A stretch of 64,000 nt of DNA from Salvelinus alpinus (GCF_045679555.1 NC_092099.1:7622576-7686575), one strand, 5' to 3'. Shown: positions 44,582 to 58,740, numbered from the stretch's first letter. Numbers and translations: made by a program. Notes: generated by a model not told the origin, from the sequence alone.

Positions 44582-45300
44582 CAGTGCATTCGTTAAGTAT
44601 TCAGACCCCTTCACCTTTTCCACATTTTGTTACGTTACAGCCGTATTCTAAAATGGAATAATTTTTCACCCTCATCAATCTACACACAATACCCCATTAT
44701 GACAAACCAAAAACCTTTTTTTACATTTTTATTTACATTTTTGAAAATGTATTTACTTAAGTATTCAGACCCTTTGCTATGAGACTCGAAATTGAGCTCA
44801 GATGCATCCTGATTCCATTGATCATCCTTGAGATGTTTCTACAACTTGATTGGAGTCCACTTGTGGTAAATTCAATCGATTAGACATGATTTGGAAAGGC
44901 ACACACCTGTCTATATAAGGTCCCACAGAATACAGTCCATGTCAGAGCAAAAACCAAGCCATGAGTTCAAAGGAATTGTCCATATAGCTCTGAGACAGGA
45001 TAGTGTCGAGGCACAGGTCTGGGGAAAGGTACCAAAAAATATCTTCAGCATTGAAGGTCCCCAAGAACACAGTGGCCTCCATTATTCTTAAATGGAAGAA
45101 GTTTGGAACCACCAAGACTCTTCCTAGAGCTGGCCGCCCGGCCAAACTGAGAAATCGGGGGAGAAGGGCCTTGGTAAGGGAGGTGAACAAGAACCCAATG
45201 TTCACTCTGACAGAGCTCCAGAGTTCCTCTGTGGAGATGGGAGAACCTTCCAGAAGGACAACCATCTCTGCAGTACTCCACCAATCAGGCCTTAATGTAG
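44582..45300 (+). mobile_element. Tc1-like transposon, left half
   Basis: Starts CAGTGCATTCGTTAAGTATT after TA. The transposase amino half is readable near 45003-45290: SGERYQKISSALKVPKNTVA then SIILKWKKFGTTKTLPRAGR and a second HTH ending TTISAVLHQSGL. The catalytic half and right terminus are missing here; a right terminus of the same general type lies at 51165-51253. Confidence 0.75.
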
Positions 45301-45483
45301 CAATGATTAAATTGTCAAGATTTATTTCAATGGACAATTCTGTGAACTGTTCTGTGAAAGGTGTCGGCTAGAGATGACATGCAGGAGCTTGCAGGGATTT
45401 GTAGTCTTGCATGTCGTCTACTTTGATGCTAATTAGCATTTTCGAATCCGAGATTAAAGAGATACAAATATATTGATACAAGT

Positions 45484-45632
45484 ATTTGTATTTATTATGG
45501 ATCCCCATTAGTTCCTGCCAAGGCAGCAGCTACACTTCCTGGGGTTTATTATGGATCCCCATTAGTTCCTGCCAAGGCAGCAGCTACACTTCCTGGGGTT
45601 TATTATGGATCCCCATTAGTTCCTGCCTGCCT
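45484..45632 (-). repeat. LINE-tail minisatellite, 59-bp unit, about 2.5 copies
   Basis: Tandem copies of TTTATTATGGATCCCCATTA, GTTCCTGCCAAGGCAGCAGC, TACACTTCCTGGGG. The minus strand resembles the 3' terminus of a fish LINE (AATGGGGATCCATAATAAA); the related end GGGATCCTAATAAA occurs at 59093-59106. Confidence 0.65.
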
Positions 45633-45649
45633 GAACCGCCCCTGAATTA

Positions 45650-46043
45650 ACAGGTATAAATTATGGATTATGAATTAAAAGGTATAAATGATGGGTTATG
45701 AACTAACAGGTATAAATGATGGGTTTTGAACTAACAGGTATAAATGATGGGTTATGAACTAACAGGTATAAATGATGGGTTATGAACTAACAGGTATAAA
45801 TGATGGGTTATGAATTAACAGGTATAAATGATGGGTTATGAATTAACAGGTATAAATGGATGGGTTATGAACTAACAGGTATAAATGATGGGTTATGAAC
45901 TAACAGGTATAAATGATGGGTTATGAATTAACAGGTATAAATGATGGGTTATGAATTAACAGGTATAAATGATGGGTTATGAATTAACAGGTATAAATGA
46001 TGGGTTATGAATTAACAGGTATAAATGATGGGTTATGAATTAA
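45650..46043. repeat. Minisatellite, 28-bp unit, 14 copies
   Basis: Unit AACAGGTATAAATGATGGGT plus TATGAAYT. Only one copy has an inserted base; the outermost copies are most diverged. Non-coding. Confidence 0.85.
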
Positions 46044-46589
46044 CACATCCCCTCCAGGCATTTCAATACATTCAGGATTTCAGAAGGACACAACTCATGT
46101 TATTCTGGTTAAACATTGAGAGACTAGTTGATTAAGGAGTGGGGATTTTTTGACAATTAGGAAATAATATTTCATGTTTTACTCATACCTCAGCCAGCAT
46201 TGTGAATGGTGTCTGAGGCGGTGACAGATCAGTGCAGTAAATCTAATACTTAGGTGCTTTTAGTCATTCATGAAAGGTCTGTGGTGGTTCTGTGGTTATA
46301 AGTTACATCTCTGGCCATGCTGGCAGGGTCTGAATCAAACCCAATGTCCAGTGGAATTGATCCGTTTGATCCATTTGTTTGTTTCCGTTTTAAGTAGTTG
46401 AATCCTTTGACGTTTTGTTGATTTCAACATGTTTCATTTTCAACAAATGCACTGTGTTGGTTGAAAAGTGATACTAAACTTACATACCAAGCACTATTTT
46501 GACATAGTGGAAGATATACTGAATTTATACTGAATTTATACTGTTTTTCATACTAAGATGGACCAAGATATGTGTTGCTTTTACACATA

Positions 46590-46765
46590 TTTGTTCATTG
46601 GTTTAGCAAGAGTCTGTTGATTGGTCAGTCATCGGGTTAATTTCTTTTGCAATATGTTCAAATCAAATCAAGCTTTATTTATACAGCACATTTCAGACAT
46701 GGATGCAACACAATGGCTTCACAGGAAAAAAACATTAAAAAACAATGAAAATAAACAGAAATATT
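46590..46765 (+). repeat. Dispersed repeat, copy 2 of 37919-38085
   Basis: Same block, from TTCATTGGTTTAGCAAGAGT to ACAATGAAAATAAACAGAAA. Confidence 0.6.
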
Positions 46766-46855
46766 TAGTACACAACAAACATAAGAGGATAAAAAAACAG
46801 AAGAATAACAACTGAAAGACTAATGAGAACGAGGTGATACCCATCGGTGATACCC

Positions 46856-47465
46856 ATGTGGTGGAAATTCTACCCATAATCAATAATGAGGAGAGGCAAA
46901 ATTAATAATCAATCAAGGTTTTACTTTTATTAAAAGACTTGTTATAACAAGGCTGCTTGCTTCTGGGTTATATACTATCTCAGGATAGGTGCAACATCAG
47001 AGACGACGTACATCCTGTGCCAGACTTGGGCCCCAAATACAATCTCCCCCTAGGAGGAGGTGACTGACACACAGACACTGTGGAGACAAGTGATTGGTTC
47101 CCCATTACTCACGCCATCCCTTCGCATGGTTTGCAATAAACACACAGTTCACATAAGGAAACAATGTTTCCTTCTGATCTCCTTTGCCTTACTCCCTGCT
47201 AATATTCTGCATAGCAACAGGGACATGTGATAGATGCTGATATTCTGCATAGCAACAGGGACATGAGATCGATAAGCTTGACTTCTCCCCTCTCTGGACC
47301 CAAGGTGACTGAGGCCCATTTGAGGGAGGAAGTGCAGCTGCCAACACCAGAGTCAGAAAGGAGACATTCTAATAACAAGAGTTCAATAGTTCATATCAGC
47401 ATATTCTGCAGATTAGACATCTTAATTATCTATGTTACTTAGCTAATTCTGATTTCTCCACCACA
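46856..47465. mobile_element. LTR-like element, about 610 bp
   Basis: Starts TGTGGTGGAAATT and ends TTTCTCCACCACA, an inverted terminal match of about 9 bases with TG...CA ends. A short internal duplication (ATTCTGCATAGCAACAGGGA twice, near 47205 and 47243) is present. No 5-bp target duplication is found, and no second copy or pol is linked, so solo LTR is a tentative call. Family unknown. Confidence 0.4.
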
Positions 47466-47654
47466 ATCTTTCCCCAGAAACAGGCTCCAAAACAATAGCT
47501 CTGTTACTGGTGTGCAGGATATAACCTTTACTCTGTGGAGGATCAAGAGGAACCAGTCAGTTTCTGTCATATTCTTGGCTGAGTGTCCAAACATCATGGG
47601 TTCATTCTACACACCCAGAACAGTTAGAACAGGCCTATATCAACACACTTTTCT

Positions 47655-48985
<1,331 letters not shown>

Positions 48986-48989
48986 GCTG

Positions 48990-50070
48990 TCTCTGCCTGG
49001 CCGGTTCCCCTCTCTCCACTGGGATTCTCTGCCTCTAACCCTATTACAGGGGCTGAGTCACTGGCTTACTGGTGCTCTTTCATGCCGTCCCTAGGAGGGG
49101 TGCGTCACTTGAGTGGGTTGAGTCACTGACAAGAACTTCCTGTCTGAGTTGGCGCCCCCCTTTGGGTTGTGCCCGTGGCGGAGATCTTTGTGGGCTATAC
49201 TCGGCCGTGTCTCAGGATGGTAAGTTGGTGGTTGAAGATATCCCTCTAGTGGTGTGGGGGCTGTGCTTTGGCAAAATGGGTGGGGTTATATCATTCCTGT
49301 TTGGCCCTGTCCGGGGGTATCATCGGATGGGGCCACAGTGTCTCCTGACCCCTCCTGTCTCAGCCTCCAGTATTTATGCTGCAGTAGTTCATGTGTCGGG
49401 GGGTTAGGGTCAGTTTGTTATATCTGGAGTACTTCTCCTGTCTTATCCGGTGTCCTGTGTGAATTTAAGTATGCTCTCTCTAATTCTCTCTTTCGGAGGA
49501 CCTGAGCCCTAGGACCATGCCTCAGGACTACCTGGCATGATGACTCCTTGCTGTCCCCAGTCCACCTGGCCGTGCTGCTGTTCCAGTTTCAACTGTTCTG
49601 CCTGTGGCTATGGAACCCTGACCTGTTCACCGGACGTGCACCTGTCCCAGACCTTCTGTTTTCAACTCTCTAGAGACAGCAGGAGCGGTAGAGATACTCT
49701 TAATGATCGGCTATGAAAAGCCAACTGACATTTACTCCTGAGGTGCTGATTTGCTGCACCCTCGACAACTACTGTGATTATTATTATTTGACCATGCTGG
49801 TCATTTATGAACATTTGAACGTCTTGGCCATGTTCTGTTATAATCTCCACCCGGCACAGCCAGAAGAGGACTGGCCAACCATCATAGCCTGGTTCCTCTC
49901 TAGGTTTCTTCCTAGGTTTTGGCCTTTCTAGGTAGTTTTTCCTAGCCACCGTGCTTCTACACCTGCATTGCTTGCTGTTTGGGGTTTTAGGCTGGGTTTC
50001 TGTACAGCACTTTGAGATATCAGCTGATGTACGAAGGGCAATATAAATACATTTGATTTGATTTTGATTT
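48990..50070 (+). mobile_element. Long LINE 3' UTR with TTTGAT tail
   Basis: About 1.08 kb without a believable ORF, ending AAATACATTTGATTTGATTT then TGATTTT, the tail form of L2-like LINEs. The block from GATTCTCTGCCTCTAACCCT to TGTACAGCACTTTGAGATAT is a repeat I associate with salmonid genomes. Orientation is opposite to the RT at 47655-48985, so it is a separate insertion. It abuts the repeat copy at 50071. Confidence 0.6.
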
Positions 50071-51045
50071 TCCTCCGGTATTGAACACAGATCGTCCCGT
50101 CTTCAATTTTATCGATTATTTACGTAAAGAAATACCTAAAGTTGTATTACAAAAGTAGTTTGAAATGTTTGGACAAAGCTTACAGGTAACTTTTGAGATA
50201 TTTTGTAGTCACGTTGTGCAAGTTGGAACCGGTGTTTTTCTGGATCAAACGCGCCAAATAAATGGACATTTTGGATATATATCGACGGAATATATATATA
50301 TATATTTTTTTCTATTTTAATTTTTTTATCCCATTTTCTCCCCAATTTTCGTGGTATCCAATCGCTAGTAATTACTATCTTGTCTCATCGCTACAACTCC
50401 CGTACAGGCTCGGGAGAGACGAAGGTCGAAAGCCATGCGTCCTCCGAAGCACAACCCAACCAAGCCGCACTGCTTCTTAACACAGCGCGCCTCCAACCCG
50501 GAAGCCAGCCGCACCAATGTGTCGGAGGAAACACCGTGTACCTGGCCCCCTTGGTTAGCGCGCACTGCGCCCGGCCCGCCACAGGAGTCGCTGGAGCGCG
50601 ATGAGACAAGGATATCCCTACCGGCCAAACCCTCCCTAACCCGGACGACGCTATGCCAACGGACCTCCCGGTCGCGGCCGGCTGCGACAGAGCCTGGGCG
50701 CGAACCCAGAGACTCTGGTGGCGCAGCTAGCACTGCAATGCAGTGCCCTAGACCACTGCGCCACCCGGGAGGCCTCGACGGAATTAATTGAACAAAAGGA
50801 CCATTTGTGATGTTTATGGGACATATTGGAGTGCCAACAGAAGAAGCTCGTCAAAGGTAAGGCATGAATTATATCTTTATTTCTGCGTTTTGTGTAGCGC
50901 CGGGAGAGTTGAAATATGATGGTCTGTGATTGTTAGCTGGGGTGCTATCCTCAGATAATAGCATTGTTTGCTTTCGCCGTAAAGCATTTTTTAAATCTGA
51001 CACATTGGCTGTATTCACAACAAGTGTAGCTTTAATTTGGTATAT
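50071..51045. repeat. Salmonid interspersed repeat, copy 2, with SINE inside
   Basis: 50071-50291 and 50775-51045 match 2885-3364 closely. The 483 bases between are a SINE. Confidence 0.75.
50292..50774 (-). mobile_element. tRNA-Leu-like SINE (SlmI-type) with perfect target duplication
   Basis: The minus strand starts GGCCTCCCGGGTGGCGCAGT, has the tRNA-like A and B boxes (GGTCTAGGGC, GGGTTCGCGCC), the body and an A/T-rich tail. TCGACGGAAT is duplicated exactly on both sides (50282-50291 and 50775-50784), and the empty site is visible in the copy at 2885-3364. Confidence 0.85.
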
Positions 51046-51153
51046 TGAATGTGTGATTTCATGAAAGTTAAATTTTTATAGTACTTGTTTTGAATTTGGC
51101 GCTCTGCATTTTCACTGGATGTTGGCCTATACATATCCCAGAGATGTTGAAGT

Positions 51154-51254
51154 ATTTTGAGTAGATTGTTGACAAAAAAATGACAATTAAATCAATTTTA
51201 ATCAACAAAATGTGGAAAAAGTCAAGGGGTGTGAATACTTTCTGAATGCACTGT
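51154..51254 (+). mobile_element. Right end of a Tc1-like element
   Basis: Ends GAATACTTTCTGAATGCACT then GTA; the inverse is CAGTGCATTCAGAAAGTATT. No matching left end is nearby. It could be a separate scrap or the other end of the 44582 element. Confidence 0.55.
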
Positions 51255-53105
51255 ACGCCTATAGCCAGATGCACAAAACAGAATACATGGACAGAGTTTG
51301 ACTTCAGACCACATTTAAAGTATCAAAACTGACCCAAAAAATGTAGGAGTGGGGCAGTTCCACTCCTCTTGTATTTATTTTGTTTATTGTATAAAATAGA
51401 GAAAGAGGAAAGGTAGAAGCGCGAATGTGCTGAAATAGCAATGGGCTGGATTCTAACCCATGCAGCGATATATGTGTTCTGGGTGCAGTGGCTTAGACCA
51501 CTAGGTCATCACAGGCTACAAAACTAACAAACTTTAGATTTTAAGATTAATCATCCCTTTAATACCAGGCAGAATCTAACTGTAAGCAGGTTCCTTACTT
51601 TCAACGCATGACTTCCTTCCCTATCTGTTTGACACTGCCACGGTAGGAGCATATCATATAGGCCTGCTGCTTGTGATTATTATATTGCATGTAAGGGTTT
51701 GCCTGGAAAATCAAAATCTTTGTCTGAAATCACATTCATTATTAAACAAATACCTTGGGTGAAGTAAGACAAGGCTTGCTTATCAGCCATTCGCCTGCTC
51801 GGGGAGCCACAGTGGAGTAAGTAGGGCAGAGTGTCGTGGGGAGAAGAAGACGTTCCATAATTAAATTCCCACAGTAAGTGCAGTATTTTCAAGGCTTGAA
51901 GTTTTTCAAGGCCCCGACTGAGTTAAATAGCTTTTTTTATCTCTCTTTTGAGCCCTCTTTATAAGGTGGTGAAGAAGAAAAATATTTGCTGAATGAATTG
52001 TCTGCAGCGTGCAGAGGCCAAGTTTGTGTTTTCTGTTCAAATCTGACTTTGGGAGGTTATTCTCTGAGCAGGAGTTGTGACATTTGTCAATACTCCAACA
52101 TACCTCACTATGGAAGGAACTCAAATTCCACCAATACTTTAAAGCCTCTACATACTGTATGACCAACCACTACACTGCACTGTATCTATTGTTTAACCCT
52201 AAAATACAGATACAGTACATAACACATTTACAATGCAACCAAAGAGATATCCAACACTTAACATAACAATTGACAGTTATAGCTATTCCATGCCTGATAT
52301 AGCTAAGATCATACACACACAAATACAATAGCCTAATACAGTTTAGTCCTTCCTAACAAGTGGTGAAGGCTCAGACACACTAATAGCGTCTGATGACCGA
52401 GAGTACTTAGAACCTCTGAACGTAATTTGCGAACCAAGTGCGCAGCGATTCTAGAATTGTGTGAAAAATTGGGGCAGTCAGACGTCTACAGCAGGTGGTG
52501 CCCAAAACAGTGAGCTGAATGATCGGCAGATGAAAGCTAGATTCACATTCGGTGCGATGTGTGCGAATCTTTACACCAAATGCCTGAGCTGTGAGTTTTC
52601 AAGACCAATCCATTTCAGGGGCATCACAATTAAAGCTAGTGATTGCCTGCCTCAGTTGAGTTGCACTCCAGGACCTTGGGCAAGGAACACTTTACCTACA
52701 AAGATGATCCACTTTAAGGCTTAAAAGGGACAGATTTACAAAGCATTTTTAATGCTGCAAAGCTCGTACACCTCTTAAAATCGGGAGGGAATACAAATCA
52801 TACCATTTACCCACCTATCAATCCCACAATACAACACATAGAGTACACTGTGACACATTAGTAAAGTGGGGTATTCCCACAGGGATAGGACTGTAACAGG
52901 TGTAGACCTGGGTTCAAGTACTTTTAGCACTTGCTTTAGGCTGCCTGGAGTGCCAGTTGGAGGGTGCTTGCCATTTTCAGACCATTCCATTGGTTTCATT
53001 ACACTAGGCAAGTTCATTCAAGCCCAGCTGCAGTATTTTGAATGGTGTCAAATAGAATTTGAGCCCAGATCTGAACAGGTGTAAGGTTAGCACGCAGGTG
53101 GTCTA
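51255..53105. other. No gene recognised
   Basis: Mostly unique-looking DNA. I found no exon of the neighbouring dynein relic or other gene. Confidence 0.4.
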
Positions 53106-53309
53106 ACCTGGTGGGGTCTTTGGTTTCAGAGAGGATCTACAGCAGCTTATCGTTCGAAGGGAAGAAGTACCATAGGAAGTAGAGACGCTTCCTCTCCAGG
53201 TAGCCGTTGAGGCCCTTCAGGATCAGGTCCGGGAATTCATTTGACTTCTTCAGCTTCACCAGCCTCTTGTCGATGGCCACCACAGCCAGAACGTACTTGT
53301 TCTGTCAGG

Positions 53310-56300
53310 AAGAGAGGGGAACTGAATGTTTCCAAAAGTCTGGGCCATATTAAGAGTCGCAGAATAGGAATGCTGATATAGGATCAATTTTGCATTTTGA
53401 GAACATAGTAAGGAATATATGGACATTGGGACCTGATCCTATATCAGCACTCCTACTGAGATACTTTTTGAATACAGGCCATAATATGTGTGAAAGTTTG
53501 AGTTAGCCAGCTACATTGGGATCTCATGTTGGAAAATGGCCGACTGCGATATCACAGTCATTCTTATTCTACTAGCCACACCTCTGCTGTATCATATTCA
53601 TAATGTTACTTGTGATATGCTTGCGAAATTCAAACATGAGTGCAAATCTAGCATTGACATTGCATGACATACACGAAAGTCCCAGTGTGTCTCAAGTTGG
53701 TATTCTGCAAATCCTCTCCATCCATATGTACAGCATATGTCTACAACCAAAACTCCAATATCCTCATTCAAGCCTCCAACCAAACCTAAAACTAGGATAA
53801 AAAAAGACTTGTCCTGATGCCTACTATATTATTCAGGTCTGATCTGATCTCAGCCGTGGACTAATTTAACATGTTGGCTCTAGACTTCCCTGGAAGGGCT
53901 GATCTTCCAAGGTTAGATGGGGAATGCATGAGCACGGCTCTGAGGGATACTATCATGCTGATATAATACGAGAAGCACTGAGACGGAATGAGAGATAATA
54001 CATGGAGAAACATAACTCATAAGAGTTAACTCATGGAATGAACAATTTTCTTGTCGATGACAGGGAAAAGGTTTAAATATATCAATATTACTGACACGAA
54101 ACTAAACCAATTTGTTGCGATCAACAATGTGTGCTCTTCCTTTCAGCAAAACATGTTGAGATAAGATCTAAGCTACCGTGTAATACCAAAACAGATCTCC
54201 ATCTCTATATCTCTGGGTATATTAAATTACAAATAAATCAGACCAAACTATCCTCAGTCTTCCCTACATCACACAATTTGAGAGCAAAAATAGTACAGTA
54301 CAAGGAATCATATTGGAGCGTGAAATTGACATTCCCATTGTAGACTGAAGGCTATAGAGATGACTCTAGTCTAGCCTTTTTGTAATCTATACACTAGTTG
54401 TACAGTACAGACCAATTCCAACAGAGATCCTATTAATTGAGTTCTATACAGTATGTAATTCTATGGTGAACAAAAGGGCACAGAAGAGTGTGTTGTATTT
54501 GATCTCGTATCACATATTGTTCTAAGGGTTGTACTGGAGAAGTCGAAGTTCTTGAAGTAGGGAAGGAAGTAAGGGTGGAGGATGGGGGGATTTAAAACAG
54601 CCTTTTATTATTTGATCCTCTCCTTCTGCCCTCACATACAAAGTATAGAAACCACACATCGTCTAGAAAGAGATAAAAAATTGCCTTTTTCCTCTTCCCC
54701 TGATTGCTATTGATTTCCTATTATCTGTGGTGACTGAAGTTGAGGCAGTGGCTGGAAATTGAACTTTAACAATGTGTTTCATACCAAAATAACCTTTTTC
54801 TGAATAATGACTCTAAAAGCATGTAATAAAGAAGTGGTAATAAGCACCCCCTTTCACCAAGCCTTCTTTAAATCACCTTTTGTAACCATGAACATTTGTC
54901 ATTTGATTATCCTAATGGAAGAAAAGGGAGACTCCCTTTTCTAAGATTAAATGCTTTTTTTTTTGGATTGGATTTTATGGGCGATAGTTTCCTTTCTCAA
55001 AATGACATTATTAGCGACATTCCGGTTACTGTAACCAACTAACCAACTCATTCCGGTTACTGTAACCAAATGATTAAAGGCTAAATCAAATCATCAACCT
55101 CATTTGACGAGCAAAAATAAATGAACAGATGAGTTGATTTGATCAGTTTGAATGAGGTGATTGTGATAACTTTTTCATTCCTTTTTCAGGCCAGATGACT
55201 TTGTGGCATAAGGTATGTTTAATGTCATTGTGGTCTTAATTGGCCAAACATATGAAATCCTTCTGCATGGGAGTTGAATTGACAAGGTCTCTACACTACC
55301 GAGAGTTGTAGTACAGTAAGAGTATGTGGTACTGCTGACCTGAAACACTAAAAACATTGTATTGTATATTCTTGTCGCCCCCAACACACCACACACACAC
55401 ACAAACCCTCACATGCATACACACACACACACACACACTTTCTCACATGCACAAACACAGTCCCACCCCTCACCTCCTTCTCAACATCCCCCATCTACAC
55501 CTCCATTCCTCCATGCACTTCTCCATTTTTCTGCTCTAATTAAATACGTGTAGGGTGAAAACATTTTACCTTGAAAAGGAAGGAAAGAAGAAGGGCAGGG
55601 GGGGCGGAAGAAGGGGGAGTGGGCTTCACAGACAGACACACATTTTCTCTCTGCTCGGCATACCTGACAGCTCAATCATGATTTATTTTACTTCAGCACC
55701 CCGTGCCTAACTGGGAGAAACACCGACTGTGAAAAACACATGAAAGAAAAAAATGAAAGATCTCCACTCCCATCTGCATTGGAGGGCAAACTGGGCGTTT
55801 CTACGGGTGAGGAGTGTAATTACAAAAGAAGCAGGTCCACAGAAGCATGTCTTTTCAATTAATTTGCAGAGGTTTCTATCTATGATTTTGTCGACAGGAG
55901 AGGATAATTGACACATTAAAGTGGAGAGTAAATAATGAATGGGATACCTGAGATGTGCTGGGGAGGCTGTTGTGAGGTTCGTGAATCTTGAGCGCACTCT
56001 TGTGGTTGATTTTGGTTTCACGTCTTTGAAACATTGATTGACCTCTGTCTACAGAAGTGTGTACTGTGGTGTATTACCTCGTACAGTGACACAATCTTCT
56101 GGTATGATACAGGAATGGTAGAATGACAAACAGCACTTTCATGCACAGTGTGTCAACTCTGTTCATTAGGTATTCGTCATATCTTGATTGAGACCTATGC
56201 ACATAATCACAAAACACTTTTCTCTATACCTTTTTAACCAGGTGCCATCAAGGGAGACACTAAAAGAGTGTGAAGCCTTAACATGTTCTGAAATCGTAAA

Positions 56301-57550
56301 CTGGCACAAACGTGTCATATTAGAACGTGTCATATTATTGTTGTTGATGCGTAATGCTGTCAGCTATTTAAACGCACCTCCGCCATAAGTTGTTTTGATG
56401 GCGCTGTTATGGAGGTAGCACTTTCATTGATGCTGGTATGATTGCTACTTTGACAAATTGCCCCTCTACGCTCCTGAGCGTAAGCAAATAGGTCTCGTTT
56501 CATCAACGGTCGTTTCTCTGAAAATCCCCCTTCTCTCTGTACACGTACAGTAACATCACACCACACAGTCCCAAACGACACAAAAAGACATTGAGACTAT
56601 AGGCTCTCCCTTTGTAACTTCATTTTCTTTGGAACTCCACCCGGTCGAGACAAAATCCATAATTTCTATTTGATGGTGCAGTCAGCCGGGTTTCTGGAGG
56701 ACGCTGGGCTGACATTGATGTGTCTCATTTCGGCTCTGCTGAGGACGCCAATTACCCTTTGGAGAGTCTCTAGGGTAGAACTATTGTTGGCACTGTACCT
56801 GAGTGTGTGTGTGTGTGTGTGTTTGTGTGTGTGTCTCAGGGCAACAACAGGGGCCGGTGCTTATTTAAACATATGGGGCCGCCATAACCAGACTACCCTC
56901 TCATCCTTTACATAGCTATAGGGTCGTTCCACCTCAAAAAGCAAAAGAAAGGATTTTTACACCCACCATCTCACATTGTTCTGAAATTGTTTCTGCAGGA
57001 ACAGCACCATCTAGGTGGTCAGAACACGGTAATATCAGGATGTCAGACGGAACATAAGCCGAACTTCAATTACTAATTTCTCTGAACAGGGGAAAAAAAC
57101 ATCACTATATTCACTGAAAATACAGTACATAACATACGATCAAGAAACAATACTCCAAGCCGCAGCTCCATACTCCTTGTCAGAAATAGAGAACTGATAC
57201 TGTATACTCGCTGGGTCCTGATTGGCGTGGGGTGGGGTGGTCCGTGACCATTTCTTTGGATTCCACGTCTTACTCATTGTTCGAAAAAACTGATGTAAGG
57301 TACTATATACAGTATATTGAATATTATATGAATCCTATAAGGTAAAATGGCCAATTTGTGTGCAACACTGAAAATCATTTATTTAAAGCTAGAGTCCTTA
57401 GTTGCTAGATCCATTTTTGGATTTATAAATGAATGGTATACAGTATACCCATTGATTCTTGAAGAATATCACTTTTTAAATGCCTCATGAGCCTAGTTCA
57501 ACTTTCATACCCCATCAGAACCCAAAAAGCTTGTTTGACTCCAATGTTAA
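53310..57550. other. Former dynein intron; no gene
   Basis: Unique AT-rich DNA with microsatellites: CA repeats at 55388-55439 and GT repeats at 56806-56835. A repeat at 57445-57552 is the inverse of 42835-42945. No exon was recognised. Confidence 0.45.
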
Positions 57551-57554
57551 TAAA

Positions 57555-57735
57555 CTATTTACTAAATAAACGAAAGTTAAAAAAGTAACACAATAAAATA
57601 ACGAGGCTGTATACAGGGGGTACCGGTACCAAGTCAATGTGCGGGGGTACAGGTTAGTCGAGGTAATATGTACATGTAGGTAGAGTTAAAGTGACTATGC
57701 ATAGGTAAAACAGAGAGTAGCAGCAGTGTTAAAAA
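57555..57735 (-). mobile_element. LINE 3' UTR fragment next to the dynein exon
   Basis: The block AACGAGGCTGTATACAGGGG, GTACCGGTACCAAGTCAATG to GAGAGTAGCAGCAGTGT is a dispersed salmonid LINE-derived repeat, minus orientation by memory of the family. Confidence 0.5.
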
Positions 57736-57929
57736 CAAAAGGGAGAGAGACTTGCTTCATGGTGTGCTTCCAGGTCTTGTCGACGGCAGTGAAGCGTCGT
57801 CCTTCCTCTGGCATCTGGGCCATGATGTCTGGGAAGCTGAAGATGTGCTCCAGGTAGAGCAAGGTGGACTGCACATTCAGCCAATCGTCCAGGATCTCCT
57901 GCAACAGCAGAAGCTTGCCTTCCCAGTCC

Positions 57930-58740
57930 CTGGGGAGGGACAGATGAATGAACACATCAGGATCATATCAATTAGCACACACCGTATCAAAACATGAACA
58001 AACAAGTTTTTTGAACAGAAAACTAAAACAAGCAGTTCACATTGGAGGTAGTCCCTCCCCGTTTCAATCCATTTTCTTCCATTGGGAGCCTAATGAATAT
58101 GACCCAGGGTTCAAAATGACAATACATAAAGTACTGTCTAAGCCTATGTGTACAATTCATTTGGAAAATATTGTACAAAATGCCCAGTACTTTTTAACTG
58201 TAATTGGGCACAATAAGATACTGTACAGAGTGTAAACCATTTTTTTGTAGTTGTATGTATAGAGCTAGTCGGCTGTACTCCTATGGATTCCAAACTAACA
58301 CACAGATGCGACAACATGCGTACACACACAGCAATATAACCACGTGTGTGCAATTTAGGTTTAATATCAGGCTGCTGTTGTGTCATATGCTGTATCCTCA
58401 TTATAGTACTGGGAAATGTATTATGTTATTGTTAAAAACTGTTGAGCACTAGTTGTAAAGGATTATTGTTGGGTAATGTGAGTCGGCAACTCCAAAATAC
58501 GCTAAAAGTGATTTGAGACCTAATGGAAAGTGCTACATGAATACAATCCATAATACAATCCATTGTCAGTAATTGACAAAATAATAAATAATTGCATAAA
58601 TCATGAGGGTCTGTGCTGTTAAAAGGACTGGTCATTAGCTAGCAACGTAGCTACAAGATAGCAACAAGACCCCACTAGAAACAAGCAAAACAGAAATACT
58701 GGAAAAAATATAGACTAATATCCTTTACAGACCGACTTCA
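57930..58740. other. No gene recognised
   Basis: Unique AT-rich DNA upstream (on the minus strand) of the dynein exon. A lone Tc1-like terminus follows at 58746-58785 (AATTCAGACCCCTTCAC). Confidence 0.4.

Larger units (their letters stand above)
53108..57929 (-). pseudogene. Axonemal dynein heavy chain relic, two consecutive exons
   Basis: Exon 1 57929-57752, after [26 protein letters not shown] then [39 protein letters not shown]. Exon 2 53301-53108, after [51 protein letters not shown], stop, ILSETKDPTR. In DNAH proteins these two blocks are adjacent in the linker region, before the motor (…KTWRDIM / …SNDELLEILSETKDPTR). The Glu codon before ILSETKD is TAG, the exon 1 donor is poor (CAA|GTCTCT), and conserved positions changed (YLEPIFSSPD to [10 protein letters not shown]). 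A LINE tail ends about 10-20 bases from exon 1's donor. Neither the next nor the previous exon was found. Axonemal dynein drives ciliary beating; this copy is not expected to. Confidence 0.65.

Noticed and set aside
45650-46043. CRISPR-like array
   Set aside because: Head-to-tail 28-bp units with no spacers.
46856-47465. Confident retroviral LTR
   Set aside because: Terminal match is short and no target duplication or linked coding region was found, so it is reported only as LTR-like.
48990-50070. 3' UTR of the LINE at 47655-48985
   Set aside because: The RT is on the minus strand while this tail is on the plus strand.
55357-55553. Thr/His-rich ORFs
   Set aside because: They translate a CA microsatellite and its flank.
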